Positions 7,127 to 15,354 of a DNA stretch of 64,000 nt are shown here, piece after piece; positions within the stretch are counted from its first letter, which is position 1, and the number at the start of each line of letters is the position of its first letter. Source of the DNA: Terriglobales bacterium (GTDB lineage: Bacteria; Acidobacteriota; Terriglobia; Terriglobales; Acidobacteriaceae); the NCBI GenBank assembly GCA_035561515.1, contig DATMXP010000022.1, positions 93,689 through 157,688 of the forward strand. Direction: 5' to 3'. A model generated the notes under the pieces. The model was not told the DNA's origin, did not search any database, and was given only the letters and a program-made list of their open reading frames with translations. The position numbers and the translations under genes were made by a program.

Positions 7127-7281
7127 AGCACCCACATCCAGACAAGCGTCACGTCATGGTCAGCACCCGGCGCTACTTGCTCGGAGCCAAGAGGCATTGG
7201 GGCACGGCCCGGAGCCTCGTGCATTACAAGGCGCTGATCCAGACGTACTTGGAAGCCAAGCGCAGAGTGATTGAAGAGTAA
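7123..7281 (+). CDS. 52-aa basic phage protein
   Basis: ATG 7123 overlaps the previous stop (ATGA); the TAA at 7279-7281 overlaps the terminase start (TAATG). Very basic and aromatic (HWGTARSLVHYKALIQTYLEAK). The couplings on both sides support translation; function unknown. Confidence 0.5.
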   Translation: MKHPHPDKRHVMVSTRRYLLGAKRHWGTARSLVHYKALIQTYLEAKRRVIEE

Positions 7282-8918
7282 TGGAACTGAAGATCAATCC
7301 CGACAAACTAGATAAGTTGACGCCCGAGGAAAAGCGGGAAGTCGATCAACTCCTATTTGCGGAAGAGACGCGGCAGATGGAGCTTGATCTCTACAAATTT
7401 TTCAAAGTTGCTTGGAAAATTCTGGAGCCCAAGACTGATCTCCAAGATTCGTGGCACTACCGCTACATCTGCGAATGGTTGATGCTGGTGGCGAACGGTC
7501 AGTTCAAGGAACGCTACCCCGAAGCTGATGGCCTTATCATCAACGTCCCGCCGCGATCCCTGAAGTCCACCATCATTTCAATCATCTTCCCCGTCTGGTG
7601 CTGGATCAACGATCCCTCCAAACGATTCATCGTGGCTTCTTATGCGTTGTCCTTGTCTACGGACTTCAGCGTCAAGCGGCGTGCCCTGATCACGTCCAAA
7701 TGGTTCCAGCAACGTTGGGGCCGTAAGTTCCAGTTGCGCGAAGACCAGAACGAGAAGGCGAAATTTTTCAACGATGCCACCGGGCAGATGGTGGCGGCTG
7801 GTGTTAAAGGCACACTGACGGGCGTCGGCGGCAACATCCTCGTGCTCGACGATCCGCTCAACCCTGAGCAGGCTGCGTCCGATAGCGACCGCGCCACGGC
7901 GAATCGCTGGACTGACGACACGTTTCTCACTCGTAAGGATGATCCGTCGAAGGATGTCGCCGTTCTGGTCATGCAGAGATTGCACGAGGATGACGTTACC
8001 GGGATGCTTCTCGCCAAAAAGAATAAGTGGGTTCACCTGTGCATCCCGCTCGAAGCTGAACAAGACACCGACATCGTGTTCCCGATCTCGAACAAGGCAT
8101 TCGTTCGCCCCAAGGGCAACGTCCTGACGCCCAAGCGCAATACTCCCATCGTTGTTGAGGGTTTGAAGCTGTCTCCGCGCAAGTTCGCGGGGCAGTTCCA
8201 GCAGCGTCCGGCTCCCAAGGAAGGCAACATCATCAAGCGCAGTTGGATTCGCTATTGGGGTGATCCCAACGACGCCAACTCCCCGTCGCTACCGTCCGAT
8301 TTCAAGCGGGGCTTGCTTTCATTCGACTGCACCTTCAAAGGTAAAAGCGACAACGACTACGTCTCCGGCTTGGCCGTGGGCGTCCGTGGAGCGGATCGCT
8401 TCTTGATCGACCGCACATATCGCCAGATGTCATTCACGCAAACGTTGCAGGCAATCACGGAAATGCGGAAGAAGCACCCATGGTGCAAAGAAATCTTGGT
8501 CGAAGACAAAGCAAACGGGCCTGCAATCATCGATACGCTGCGTTCCAAGGTGCCCGGACTCATTGCCGTCAATCCCAAGGGTGACAAGAAGGAACGTCTG
8601 GAGATCGCCAGCTACACCGTCGAATCCGGCAACTGGTATTTCCCGCATCCGTCCATCTGCCCATGGGTCGAGGAGTTCATCGAAAACCTCGTTACCTTCC
8701 CCAACGCCAAGCATGACGACGACTGCGATGCCTTCTCGCAAGTCGAAATGCGTTTGGGTAAGGGCGGCGGTGGCGCTGCCTTCCTCGCCTACTACGACAA
8801 GCTGCTCATGGGTGAACAGCCCGATCCCGATCCCACTGATGACATGCCTCTTGCGATCCCCGAAGGCAAGACCCACTTCACCGTGGAAGAAGCCAAGCGT
8901 TATGGCTTGGTGAAGTAA
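7281..8918 (+). CDS. terL: Terminase large subunit
   Basis: This 545-aa DNA-packaging motor has an ATPase domain with a Walker A variant VPPRSLKST (residues 89-97), Walker B ILVLDD (186-191) and a LVMQRLHEDD coupling motif. A C-terminal RNase H-like nuclease follows, with the acidic residues in LSFDCTFKG, VEDKANG and HDDDCDAF. It would pull DNA into the prohead through the portal and cut the concatemer. The start overlaps the previous stop. The acidic C-terminal tail (DPDPTDDMP) may bind the portal. Confidence 0.93.
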   Translation: MELKINPDKLDKLTPEEKREVDQLLFAEETRQMELDLYKFFKVAWKILEPKTDLQDSWHYRYICEWLMLVANGQFKERYPEADGLIINVPPRSLKSTIISIIFPVWCWINDPSKRFIVASYALSLSTDFSVKRRALITSKWFQQRWGRKFQLREDQNEKAKFFNDATGQMVAAGVKGTLTGVGGNILVLDDPLNPEQAASDSDRATANRWTDDTFLTRKDDPSKDVAVLVMQRLHEDDVTGMLLAKKNKWVHLCIPLEAEQDTDIVFPISNKAFVRPKGNVLTPKRNTPIVVEGLKLSPRKFAGQFQQRPAPKEGNIIKRSWIRYWGDPNDANSPSLPSDFKRGLLSFDCTFKGKSDNDYVSGLAVGVRGADRFLIDRTYRQMSFTQTLQAITEMRKKHPWCKEILVEDKANGPAIIDTLRSKVPGLIAVNPKGDKKERLEIASYTVESGNWYFPHPSICPWVEEFIENLVTFPNAKHDDDCDAFSQVEMRLGKGGGGAAFLAYYDKLLMGEQPDPDPTDDMPLAIPEGKTHFTVEEAKRYGLVK

Positions 8919-8936
8919 CGGCTTAGCCCGGATTTT

Positions 8937-8945
8937 CCGTATGAG
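8937..8945 (+). promoter_or_regulatory. CCGTATGAG motif, copy 2 (before portal)
   Basis: The motif opens ATG AGT GAC TAG, whose stop lies 9 nt before the portal ATG at 8962. The GGTACCT word that follows recurs after copy 3. Only 18 nt separate it from the terL stop. Confidence 0.6.
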
Positions 8946-8961
8946 TGACTAGGTACCTAAC

Positions 8962-10551
8962 ATGGCATTAAACGGAAAAGATATTGATCCGGGCCTCGTA
9001 GCTCGTGTCAGCGGACAAAGCTACGCATCAAGCTCGAATCCCGCAGCGAATTGGTTTGCTCCTCTCCAGCCTCAACAGGTTGTAGCCCCCAAGGGTTCCC
9101 CGGCCCGTGCTTTCGACTACCTCACGGGCATAAACCTCGTCATCAATCCTCGTCACGATGAGGTCGTGACCTATGAGCACATGCGCTACGTGGCTGAAAA
9201 CTGCCCGTTGGTGACGCTGGCAATCGAGACTCGCAAAGACCAGATCACAAAGCAAAAGTGGGACGTTCGTCTCATCAATGATGGCTCGTCCACAGCGGAA
9301 CAGGTCAAAGCAAAAGCCAAAACCGATCCCCGCATTAAGAACGTTAAGGCTCTACTCAAGAAGCCGGACAAGGAACTTTCATGGGATGGCTGGCTGCACA
9401 AGTTGCTCAATGAAGTTTTGGTCACCGACTCTCCTGCGATCCAAATGCGCAAAACACTTGGCGGTGATCCCTATTCGCTGATGATCATGGATGGAACCAC
9501 GATCACTCGCAAAATCGCTCTGGACGGCACGACCCCGCTCCCGCCCGAGACCGCGTATCAGCAGATCATCAAGGGCGTTCCGTACGCTGACTTCACGACA
9601 GACGAACTCGTATTTCGTCCACGCAATCCCCGTGCGCACAAGCTGTACGGATTCAGCCCGGTCGAACAGATCATTTTCATGGCGAACATCATCATGCGCC
9701 GTGACCTGATGAAGCTGAACACCTACACGGAAGGCAATCTACCGCCTGCATTGGCATCAGTTGAAGACGATTGGAGCGCCGATCAGATCGAAAATTTCCA
9801 GCAGAAGTTTGACGCTATCAACCAAGGTAACTTGGCGGCTACTCGCCGTCTCCAGTTCATTCCGAAAATCAACGCACTGCACATGCTCAAACAAGATGTG
9901 CTGAAGGATGATGCCGACGAATGGTTCGCACGCATCGTCATGTTCGCCTTCTCCCTACCTCCAACCGCTCTCACGAAAGTGATGAATCGTGCGTCGGCGG
10001 AACAGGCAGCCGAGTCCGCAGAGGATGAGGGTCTGGTTCCTTTGATGAATTGGGTTGGCGACCTCATCAACGAACTGATTCAGAAATTCTTCGGTTTCGA
10101 TGACATCGAGTTCGTTTGGGTACCTGAGAAGGTTGTCGATCCCAAGGCGCAGTCAGAAATTCACAAGACTTACCTCGACGAAGGCATCCTGACACGCAAC
10201 CAGATTCTTGCCCAGCTTGGCTACGATCCCATTGGGGACGATGGCGATGTCAGAACCGTAATAACTCCCAACGGCCCAGTTCCGCTGTCCGAAGTTGTGA
10301 TGAGCATGGAAGACAAGCAGGAAGCCGGGCTCATGCCTACTAAGCCTGTGTCTGCGGTACCGCCTCCGGCTGCCCCGAAGACTGGTGAGCCTGATCCCGA
10401 GACCGAGCCCACGCCCAAGGATAAGCAGGACACGAAGAAATTCCGCAACGTCCTCGCCGCTCACTACAACGACATCCTCGAAGACTTGAATCCCGAATTG
10501 CGCGATCCGGTGATCGTTTCGAAGCTGCTAGAGATCGAACGCAATGGCTAA
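8962..10551 (+). CDS. Portal protein
   Basis: A 529-aa phage portal protein, expected to form the dodecameric ring at the head vertex. Position right after terL and before a Mu F-like gene, its length, and core segments such as HMRYVAENCPLVTLAIE, NPRAHKLYGFSPVEQI and the SLPPTALTKVMNRASAEQAAESAE helix region match the HK97-type portal superfamily. The C-terminus is Pro/Thr/Glu-rich and probably flexible. No good ribosome-binding site: only the upstream minigene stop 9 nt away. Confidence 0.88.
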   Translation: MALNGKDIDPGLVARVSGQSYASSSNPAANWFAPLQPQQVVAPKGSPARAFDYLTGINLVINPRHDEVVTYEHMRYVAENCPLVTLAIETRKDQITKQKWDVRLINDGSSTAEQVKAKAKTDPRIKNVKALLKKPDKELSWDGWLHKLLNEVLVTDSPAIQMRKTLGGDPYSLMIMDGTTITRKIALDGTTPLPPETAYQQIIKGVPYADFTTDELVFRPRNPRAHKLYGFSPVEQIIFMANIIMRRDLMKLNTYTEGNLPPALASVEDDWSADQIENFQQKFDAINQGNLAATRRLQFIPKINALHMLKQDVLKDDADEWFARIVMFAFSLPPTALTKVMNRASAEQAAESAEDEGLVPLMNWVGDLINELIQKFFGFDDIEFVWVPEKVVDPKAQSEIHKTYLDEGILTRNQILAQLGYDPIGDDGDVRTVITPNGPVPLSEVVMSMEDKQEAGLMPTKPVSAVPPPAAPKTGEPDPETEPTPKDKQDTKKFRNVLAAHYNDILEDLNPELRDPVIVSKLLEIERNG

Positions 10552-11371
10552 GAAGATCACCGTTTCTCCAGCCGCCACCTACCCGAAGAAGCGGAAGGCT
10601 GAGCGTGCCATGGCGAGAACGCTGAAGAAGATGTTCAAGGGGACGAAGAAGGACGCGCTCCCCGACATGGTGGAAGCATATCGCCGTGTCATGGAAGAGC
10701 ATCGTGTCTCGAAAGCCATCGGCGGCGAACGTGACCACATTCTCGATGAGCTTGACCTCGATTCTTGGATCGCCGAGATTGACGCCCTCTCGGGTTCCGT
10801 CAGTGACGTTCAGGTTGAAGCTGCGAAGCGTGCGTTAACCGCTCTCAAAGTCAGCGATGACGACGATCTCTTCGACAAGGTCAGTGAGTTAGCGGTACAG
10901 GCCGCAAAGGATAGGGCCGCCGAGTTGGTCGGCATGAAATGGGACGGCGACAAGCTGGTTCCCAATCCATCAGCAGAGTGGGCGATCACCGAAGCCACCC
11001 GTGAGGGGATCAGGGACATGGTCGAGACTGCTCTCACCGATGGCCTGACTGTGGATGAGTTCGCCAAGAAGCTGATGGATTCGTACATGTTCAGCGACAG
11101 CCGGGCAGAAACCATCGCCCGTACCGAGATAGCTCGTGCTCATGTCGATGGCACCATGGAGGCTTGGAAGGCATCGGGGCTGGTGACGGGTAAGCGTTGG
11201 CTTACAGGCTCAGAACATGACGATGGTTCTGATTGCGACTGTGCTGATAACGAAGATGACGGCGTAATCGACCTCGATGATGCCTTTAGTTCCGGTGACG
11301 ATGCCCCGCCTGCGCACCCGAATTGCGTTTGCGTGCTCGTGACATCCCTGTTGGATTCCGCAGAAGAGTAG
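10544..11371 (+). CDS. Minor head protein, Mu gpF / SPP1 gp7 family
   Basis: 275 aa, starting inside the portal gene (8-nt overlap). The C-terminal part has the family hallmarks: an R-A-E-T-I-A-R-T-E stretch at about residue 188, then KRWLTGSEHDDGSDC, CADN and the final PPAHPNCVCVL with its conserved H-P-x-C-x-C. These proteins sit inside the head and help morphogenesis or DNA ejection. Confidence 0.9.
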   Translation: MAKKITVSPAATYPKKRKAERAMARTLKKMFKGTKKDALPDMVEAYRRVMEEHRVSKAIGGERDHILDELDLDSWIAEIDALSGSVSDVQVEAAKRALTALKVSDDDDLFDKVSELAVQAAKDRAAELVGMKWDGDKLVPNPSAEWAITEATREGIRDMVETALTDGLTVDEFAKKLMDSYMFSDSRAETIARTEIARAHVDGTMEAWKASGLVTGKRWLTGSEHDDGSDCDCADNEDDGVIDLDDAFSSGDDAPPAHPNCVCVLVTSLLDSAEE

Positions 11372-11378
11372 CTGATCA

Positions 11379-11387
11379 CCGTATGAG
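11379..11387 (+). promoter_or_regulatory. CCGTATGAG motif, copy 3 (before head protease)
   Basis: The motif opens ATG AGG TAG; the stop is 12 nt before ATG 11404. The following TAGGTACCT matches the sequence after copy 2. It begins 8 nt after the previous stop codon. Confidence 0.6.
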
Positions 11388-11403
11388 GTAGTAGGTACCT
11401 CAA

Positions 11404-12699
11404 ATGGTCGAGCAGCTTTTTATTCCTATTCGCAAAGTAGACGCAGAGCAGCGTCTCGTGTACGGCGTTCTCGCCGCCGAAACCCCTGATCTTTCCGGGG
11501 AAATCCTCGATTACGAATCTTCCAAGGCGGCTTTTCAGGAGTGGTCGGAAGGCATCTCCAAGGTGACCGATGGCAAGTCGAAGGGCAACCTGCGTGTCAT
11601 GCACAACCCGAAGGTCGCCGGGAAGTTTACGCAGCTTGAATTTAACGATGACGCCAAGCAGGTCGAAGTTGTTGCCAAGATCGAAGCTGATGACGAATGG
11701 AAGCTGGTGGAGACTGGCTGCTATACAGGCTTCTCGATTGGAGCCAAGGCAGCATGGCGAAAGAAAGATGAGGCTAACCCGAAGCTAGTTCGTTATGCAG
11801 TAGGCAAGATGATCGAAGGCTCCATCGTCGATCTGCCGTGTATTCCCACAGCCACCTTCGAGTACATCAAGGCTGGCGTCCCTGAAATCCGCAAGTTCAC
11901 CGCTTCTGAGAATTCCAACTCTTCTGTCAGCAAGCCGTATGAAGTAACTGTAATGCCTGACTTCAAGACACAGTTCAAGTCCGTCCTGCCTCTGCTCGAA
12001 AAGATCGGCACGGCAGACCGCATGGTTGGCTTCACACAGAAGACGGCCCAGTCGGCGGGTATCCGCAAATCCCTGTGGGACGTTAGCGATCTCGCTTGTT
12101 GCCTGATGACGATCAATTGGATTCGCCAGAACCTCAAGTTCGAAGCGGAGATTGAAGGCGACGGTAGCGCCGTACCCGAACAATTGCGCACTTGGCTGGA
12201 TGAAGGCTCAGAGATTTTACAAGCTTTGGTCGCGGAAGAGACTGCCGAACTTACGGCTGATGCCCCGAGCCAAGCAGAAGGAATGATGACCATGGCTGCT
12301 GAACCTGAAGTAACCAAGACCGACGTAAAGCCTGAAGAGGCGACCAACAAGGCTGCTGAACCTGAAGTTGAAAAGACCGAACAGGTAGAAGCGCCAGCCC
12401 AGACCGACGTTGAGAAATCCGTCGAGGCTCTGGTGCAGAAAAAGTTTAACGAAGCTGTGAGTGGGCTGAAGACCGAGATGGATGAGCAGAAGGCCGCTCT
12501 TACCTCCCTCGTGGATTCGGTGAAGACCATCGCAGATGCCCTGACTGTGCTCAAGGCGACCCCGGCTCCCGTGAAAGGTGTCATCACCGTCACCAAGGCT
12601 GAGGACAACGGAGCACCAAAGGCAGAAGCACCGAAGGACGCCGCAAGCGCCTTCAAGATGGCCCTCGCTCCCGAGAAGGCAATGCCAGTCATTGGCTAG
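11404..12699 (+). CDS. Head maturation protease (XkdF-like) fused to scaffold-like domain
   Basis: 431 aa. Residues 1-170 match the XkdF/S78-like prohead protease fold: RVMHNPKVAGK supplies the likely catalytic His and CYTGFSIGA the likely Ser, followed by EGSIVDLPCIP. The remaining ~245 residues are helical and acidic, with Ala/Glu/Pro/Thr linkers and a coiled-coil segment (VSGLKTEMDEQKAALTSLVDSV), as expected of a scaffold. An in-frame internal ATG (11953) preceded by a variant start-stop motif suggests the scaffold is also made separately, as lambda C/Nu3. Confidence 0.8.
   Translation: MVEQLFIPIRKVDAEQRLVYGVLAAETPDLSGEILDYESSKAAFQEWSEGISKVTDGKSKGNLRVMHNPKVAGKFTQLEFNDDAKQVEVVAKIEADDEWKLVETGCYTGFSIGAKAAWRKKDEANPKLVRYAVGKMIEGSIVDLPCIPTATFEYIKAGVPEIRKFTASENSNSSVSKPYEVTVMPDFKTQFKSVLPLLEKIGTADRMVGFTQKTAQSAGIRKSLWDVSDLACCLMTINWIRQNLKFEAEIEGDGSAVPEQLRTWLDEGSEILQALVAEETAELTADAPSQAEGMMTMAAEPEVTKTDVKPEEATNKAAEPEVEKTEQVEAPAQTDVEKSVEALVQKKFNEAVSGLKTEMDEQKAALTSLVDSVKTIADALTVLKATPAPVKGVITVTKAEDNGAPKAEAPKDAASAFKMALAPEKAMPVIG
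11935..11950 (+). promoter_or_regulatory. Variant motif inside the protease gene
   Basis: CCGTATGAAGTAACTG differs from CCGTATGAGTAACTG by one inserted A. It opens ATG AAG TAA (11939-11947), whose stop is 5 nt before the in-frame ATG at 11953. It is the only copy found inside a coding region. Confidence 0.45.
11953..12699 (+). CDS. Probable nested scaffold protein (internal start of the protease gene)
   Basis: Translation from codon 184 of the protease gene would give a 248-aa protein, MPDFKTQFKSVLP..., that contains only the helical, acidic, coiled-coil part. Nested protease/scaffold pairs are known in lambda (C/Nu3) and relatives. The evidence here is the domain boundary, the in-frame ATG, and the phage start motif placed 5 nt before it. 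Unproven. Confidence 0.5.
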   Translation: MPDFKTQFKSVLPLLEKIGTADRMVGFTQKTAQSAGIRKSLWDVSDLACCLMTINWIRQNLKFEAEIEGDGSAVPEQLRTWLDEGSEILQALVAEETAELTADAPSQAEGMMTMAAEPEVTKTDVKPEEATNKAAEPEVEKTEQVEAPAQTDVEKSVEALVQKKFNEAVSGLKTEMDEQKAALTSLVDSVKTIADALTVLKATPAPVKGVITVTKAEDNGAPKAEAPKDAASAFKMALAPEKAMPVIG

Positions 12700-12748
12700 T
12701 GCCTCCCCGGACAGTGGGTAAACAAAGCGGCTCGTAGCAGTACAAACC

Positions 12749-12789
12749 AAAACTCACAGCGCACTCAGTCGCTACACAACTGAGTTTTT
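12749..12789 (+). terminator. Candidate hairpin before the major capsid gene
   Basis: AAAACTCA (12749-12756) pairs with TGAGTTTT (12781-12788), with an inner AGCG/CGCT pair. The T-run makes it terminator-like, but it may instead be a leader structure, since the capsid ribosome-binding site TAGGGA follows at once. Confidence 0.35.
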
Positions 12790-12801
12790 AGGGATTCATA
12801 T

Positions 12802-14247
12802 ATGTCCAATCTTACTGAACAGACTGCCGAAATTAAGAAGGCACTCGATGTACAGAAGGCGTCGTGGTCTCAGTCCACGGGCCTCGTCCAGTACAACCTC
12901 GAAGCCCCGGCAAAGTTTCTCGTTCCCGTACTGACCCCGCTCCGTAACATCACGCCTCGCGTGAAGACGCAGGGCGGCACTCAGGCGAACTGGAAAGCCA
13001 TCACCGCAATCAACCTCAACAACGTAGCCGCTGGTATCTCGGAAGGCAGCCGTAACGCTGAAATCGTTCCGCAGGTCGCCAACTACTCCGCAGCCTTCGT
13101 TGGCTTCGGTCAGGACAACAGCTTCACGTTTGAAGCTGAGTTCGCAGCGGAAGGCTTCGATGATGTGCGTGCTCGTAGCAGCGAAAACCTGCTTAAGAGC
13201 GTCATGATCGAAGAAGAGAAGCTGATGATCTCCGGTCACGGCACCTTTGGTCTCGGCGTCACGCCGCAACCGACACTCACTCTGGCTACTGGTGGCACGC
13301 TGGCGCTTAGCTCGACCAACGTCTACTGCGTGGCGCTGACCGCTGACGGTCTCGCTCGTACGACCATCGCGGCTGGATGCCCCGGCCAGATTTCGCGCAC
13401 CAACGCTGACGGTTCTGTTGACCTGTTCGGCGGCGGCAATGCTCAGGTATCGGCTGCTGGCACGATCACCCCGACTTCCGGCAACCAGAAGATCGTTGCC
13501 AAGGTCGCTGCGGTTCCGGGCGCTGCTGCATATGTGTGGTACCTCGGTGGTTCCGCTTCGACGGCTGCTATCACCAAGATCACCACGGTCAACACCTACA
13601 CCTTCGACGGCAGCGAGTCTGCTGGATCGCAGAAGGCAAACGACGCCAAGGTTGCGGCTGACTACTCGGCCAACTCTTTGGTGTTCGACGGTCTGATCGC
13701 TCAAGCTGCGAAGTCTGGCAGCAACGCCTACGTCAAGTCGCTCGACGGCGCATCTCTCACCAGTGATGGTGCGGGTGGCATCGTTGAGTTCGATGCGGCT
13801 CTTCAGGATCGTTGGGACAACTACCGTTTGACTCCGGACACCATTTGGGTGAACTCGGCTCAGGCGAAGGCGATCAAGAAGCTCGTGGTTGGCAACGGCG
13901 GTGCTCCGCTCGTTCGTCTGAACATGGACGCTAACGGTGGAGTTAACGGCCTGACGGCTGGTGCGGTTGTCGCATCCTACCTCAACCCGTTTGGTCTCGG
14001 CTCGGGCGAAGAGATTCCGATCAAGATTCACCCGTATCTGCCTGCTGGCACGATTCTGATGACCTCGAAGAGCATTCCGTATCCGCTCTCGAACGTCGCC
14101 GACGTGTTCCGTATGTTGCTGCGTCGTGACTACTACTTCATCCAGTACCCGCTGCGTACTCGCAAGTACGAGTTCGGTATCTACGCTGACGGCGTGTTGC
14201 AGCATTACTTCCCACCGTCGATGGTGCTGATCCAGAACGTGGCTTAA
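12802..14247 (+). CDS. Major capsid protein with inserted beta-sandwich domain
   Basis: 481 aa, HK97-fold type judged by position and by its N-arm and core segments (NLTEQTAEIKKALDVQ, TPRVKTQGGTQANWKAI, RSSENLLKSVMIEEEKLM) and C-terminal part (PYPLSNVADVFRMLLRRDYYFIQYPLRTRKYEFGIY split over the last 60 residues). About residues 150-285 form an inserted Ala/Thr/Val-rich stretch (TLTLATGGTLAL... AAYVWYLGGSASTAAI...) resembling an Ig/FN3-like accessory domain displayed on the capsid. TAGGGA precedes the ATG, and a strong terminator follows. The opposite strand is open over its whole length, a codon-bias artefact. Confidence 0.88.
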   Translation: MSNLTEQTAEIKKALDVQKASWSQSTGLVQYNLEAPAKFLVPVLTPLRNITPRVKTQGGTQANWKAITAINLNNVAAGISEGSRNAEIVPQVANYSAAFVGFGQDNSFTFEAEFAAEGFDDVRARSSENLLKSVMIEEEKLMISGHGTFGLGVTPQPTLTLATGGTLALSSTNVYCVALTADGLARTTIAAGCPGQISRTNADGSVDLFGGGNAQVSAAGTITPTSGNQKIVAKVAAVPGAAAYVWYLGGSASTAAITKITTVNTYTFDGSESAGSQKANDAKVAADYSANSLVFDGLIAQAAKSGSNAYVKSLDGASLTSDGAGGIVEFDAALQDRWDNYRLTPDTIWVNSAQAKAIKKLVVGNGGAPLVRLNMDANGGVNGLTAGAVVASYLNPFGLGSGEEIPIKIHPYLPAGTILMTSKSIPYPLSNVADVFRMLLRRDYYFIQYPLRTRKYEFGIYADGVLQHYFPPSMVLIQNVA

Positions 14248-14273
14248 TAACCCCTGATACACAGGGCATCACG

Positions 14274-14320
14274 ACCCGGTGATGGTGGTGGCAAACCTGC
14301 CATCCCGTCACCGGGTTTTT
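14274..14320 (+). terminator. Rho-independent terminator after the capsid gene
   Basis: ACCCGGTGA (14274-14282) pairs with TCACCGGGT (14308-14316), followed by a T-run ending at 14320. It closes the head transcription unit. Confidence 0.8.
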
Positions 14321-14341
14321 ACTTTTGCGGCAAGGACACGC

Positions 14342-15343
14342 ATGCCTACCAACACCCCTTACCTTAATTTGACGAAGCCTGACAGAGGAGCGACCAATTG
14401 GGATGCTCAGATCAACGGCGACCTCGATACGCTGGATAGCAAAGCGCAGGCCGTAGATACCGCTCTCGCAGCAAAAGAGGACAAGTCGAGCAAGGGTGTT
14501 GCGAACGGCTATGCCCCGCTTGGCCCTGATGGAAAGGTGCCGAGTGTAAACCTCCCGGTAATTTCTTCGCCCGTCACATCAGTCGCCGGAAAGACGGGGG
14601 CGGTCACGCTCGTTGAGGCGGACATCGCCAATCTTCCGGCCGATCTTGCATCCAAGGCGGATGCCTCCAGTCTCGCAACGGTAGCGACCAGTGGTTCGTA
14701 TCTCGATCTCACTAACAAACCTACGATTCCGGCTGCACAGGTGAATTCCGATTGGAATGCCAGCAGTGGTGTTACACAAATCCTGAACAAGCCCGTGTTG
14801 GCAACTGTGGCCACGAGCGGGTCATACACCGACCTCAGCAACAAACCCACGATCCCGGATGCGGTTACGTTCAAGACGAACAGCGTCACCAACGGCAGCC
14901 AGACCCTTCTGAATCTGAAGGCCGGGGCAAACATCACGCTAGCGGACGATGGCAGTGGTGGGATCACGGTTACTTCGTCGGCGGTCGCTGGCGGTACGAC
15001 ATGGGGATCGATCACAGGCACGCTCAGTGATCAGACCGACTTGCAGACGGCATTGAACGGCAAAGCACCGCTCTACGCCAACCTGACCACAAAGACCACG
15101 TCCTACACAACGGCCACAACAGACGGCGTGGTACTGGCGAACTCGGCTTCTGCTCTCACGATTACGCTTCAGGCGACCGGGATCAGCAGCGGCAAGATTT
15201 ATCGGGTGAAGAACACCAACACCGGAGTCGTGACGGTTGCAACCACCAGCGGAACGATTGATGGTCAGTCCACTATTCAGTTGCCGTTGCAGTACCAGTC
15301 TGTCGATCTCGCCTTCGACGGCACAAATTTTTCGATCTTATAA
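14342..15343 (+). CDS. Tail-fibre-like virion protein with ATSGSY-NKP repeats
   Basis: 333 aa from ATG 14342 (AAGGA upstream; the frame opens earlier, within the terminator). The N-terminus TPYLNLTKPDRGATNWDAQINGDL is typical of phage fibre/appendage proteins. Two copies of ATVATSGSYxDLxNKPTIP (from about 14,672 and 14,798) follow, then a C-terminal beta domain (YRVKNTNTGVVTVATTSG... DGTNFSIL) similar in plan to the end of the tail-tip protein at 29793. Its place next to the capsid gene suggests a capsid-attached fibre or decoration. Receptor or surface binding is inferred. Confidence 0.65.
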   Translation: MPTNTPYLNLTKPDRGATNWDAQINGDLDTLDSKAQAVDTALAAKEDKSSKGVANGYAPLGPDGKVPSVNLPVISSPVTSVAGKTGAVTLVEADIANLPADLASKADASSLATVATSGSYLDLTNKPTIPAAQVNSDWNASSGVTQILNKPVLATVATSGSYTDLSNKPTIPDAVTFKTNSVTNGSQTLLNLKAGANITLADDGSGGITVTSSAVAGGTTWGSITGTLSDQTDLQTALNGKAPLYANLTTKTTSYTTATTDGVVLANSASALTITLQATGISSGKIYRVKNTNTGVVTVATTSGTIDGQSTIQLPLQYQSVDLAFDGTNFSIL

Positions 15344-15354
15344 AGAGGTAAGAG

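Noticed and set aside
12796..14262. Antisense 488-codon frame covering the whole capsid gene
   Set aside because: It is a mirror of strong codon bias in the capsid gene; it is Arg/Val-rich with no domain and spans exactly the real gene.
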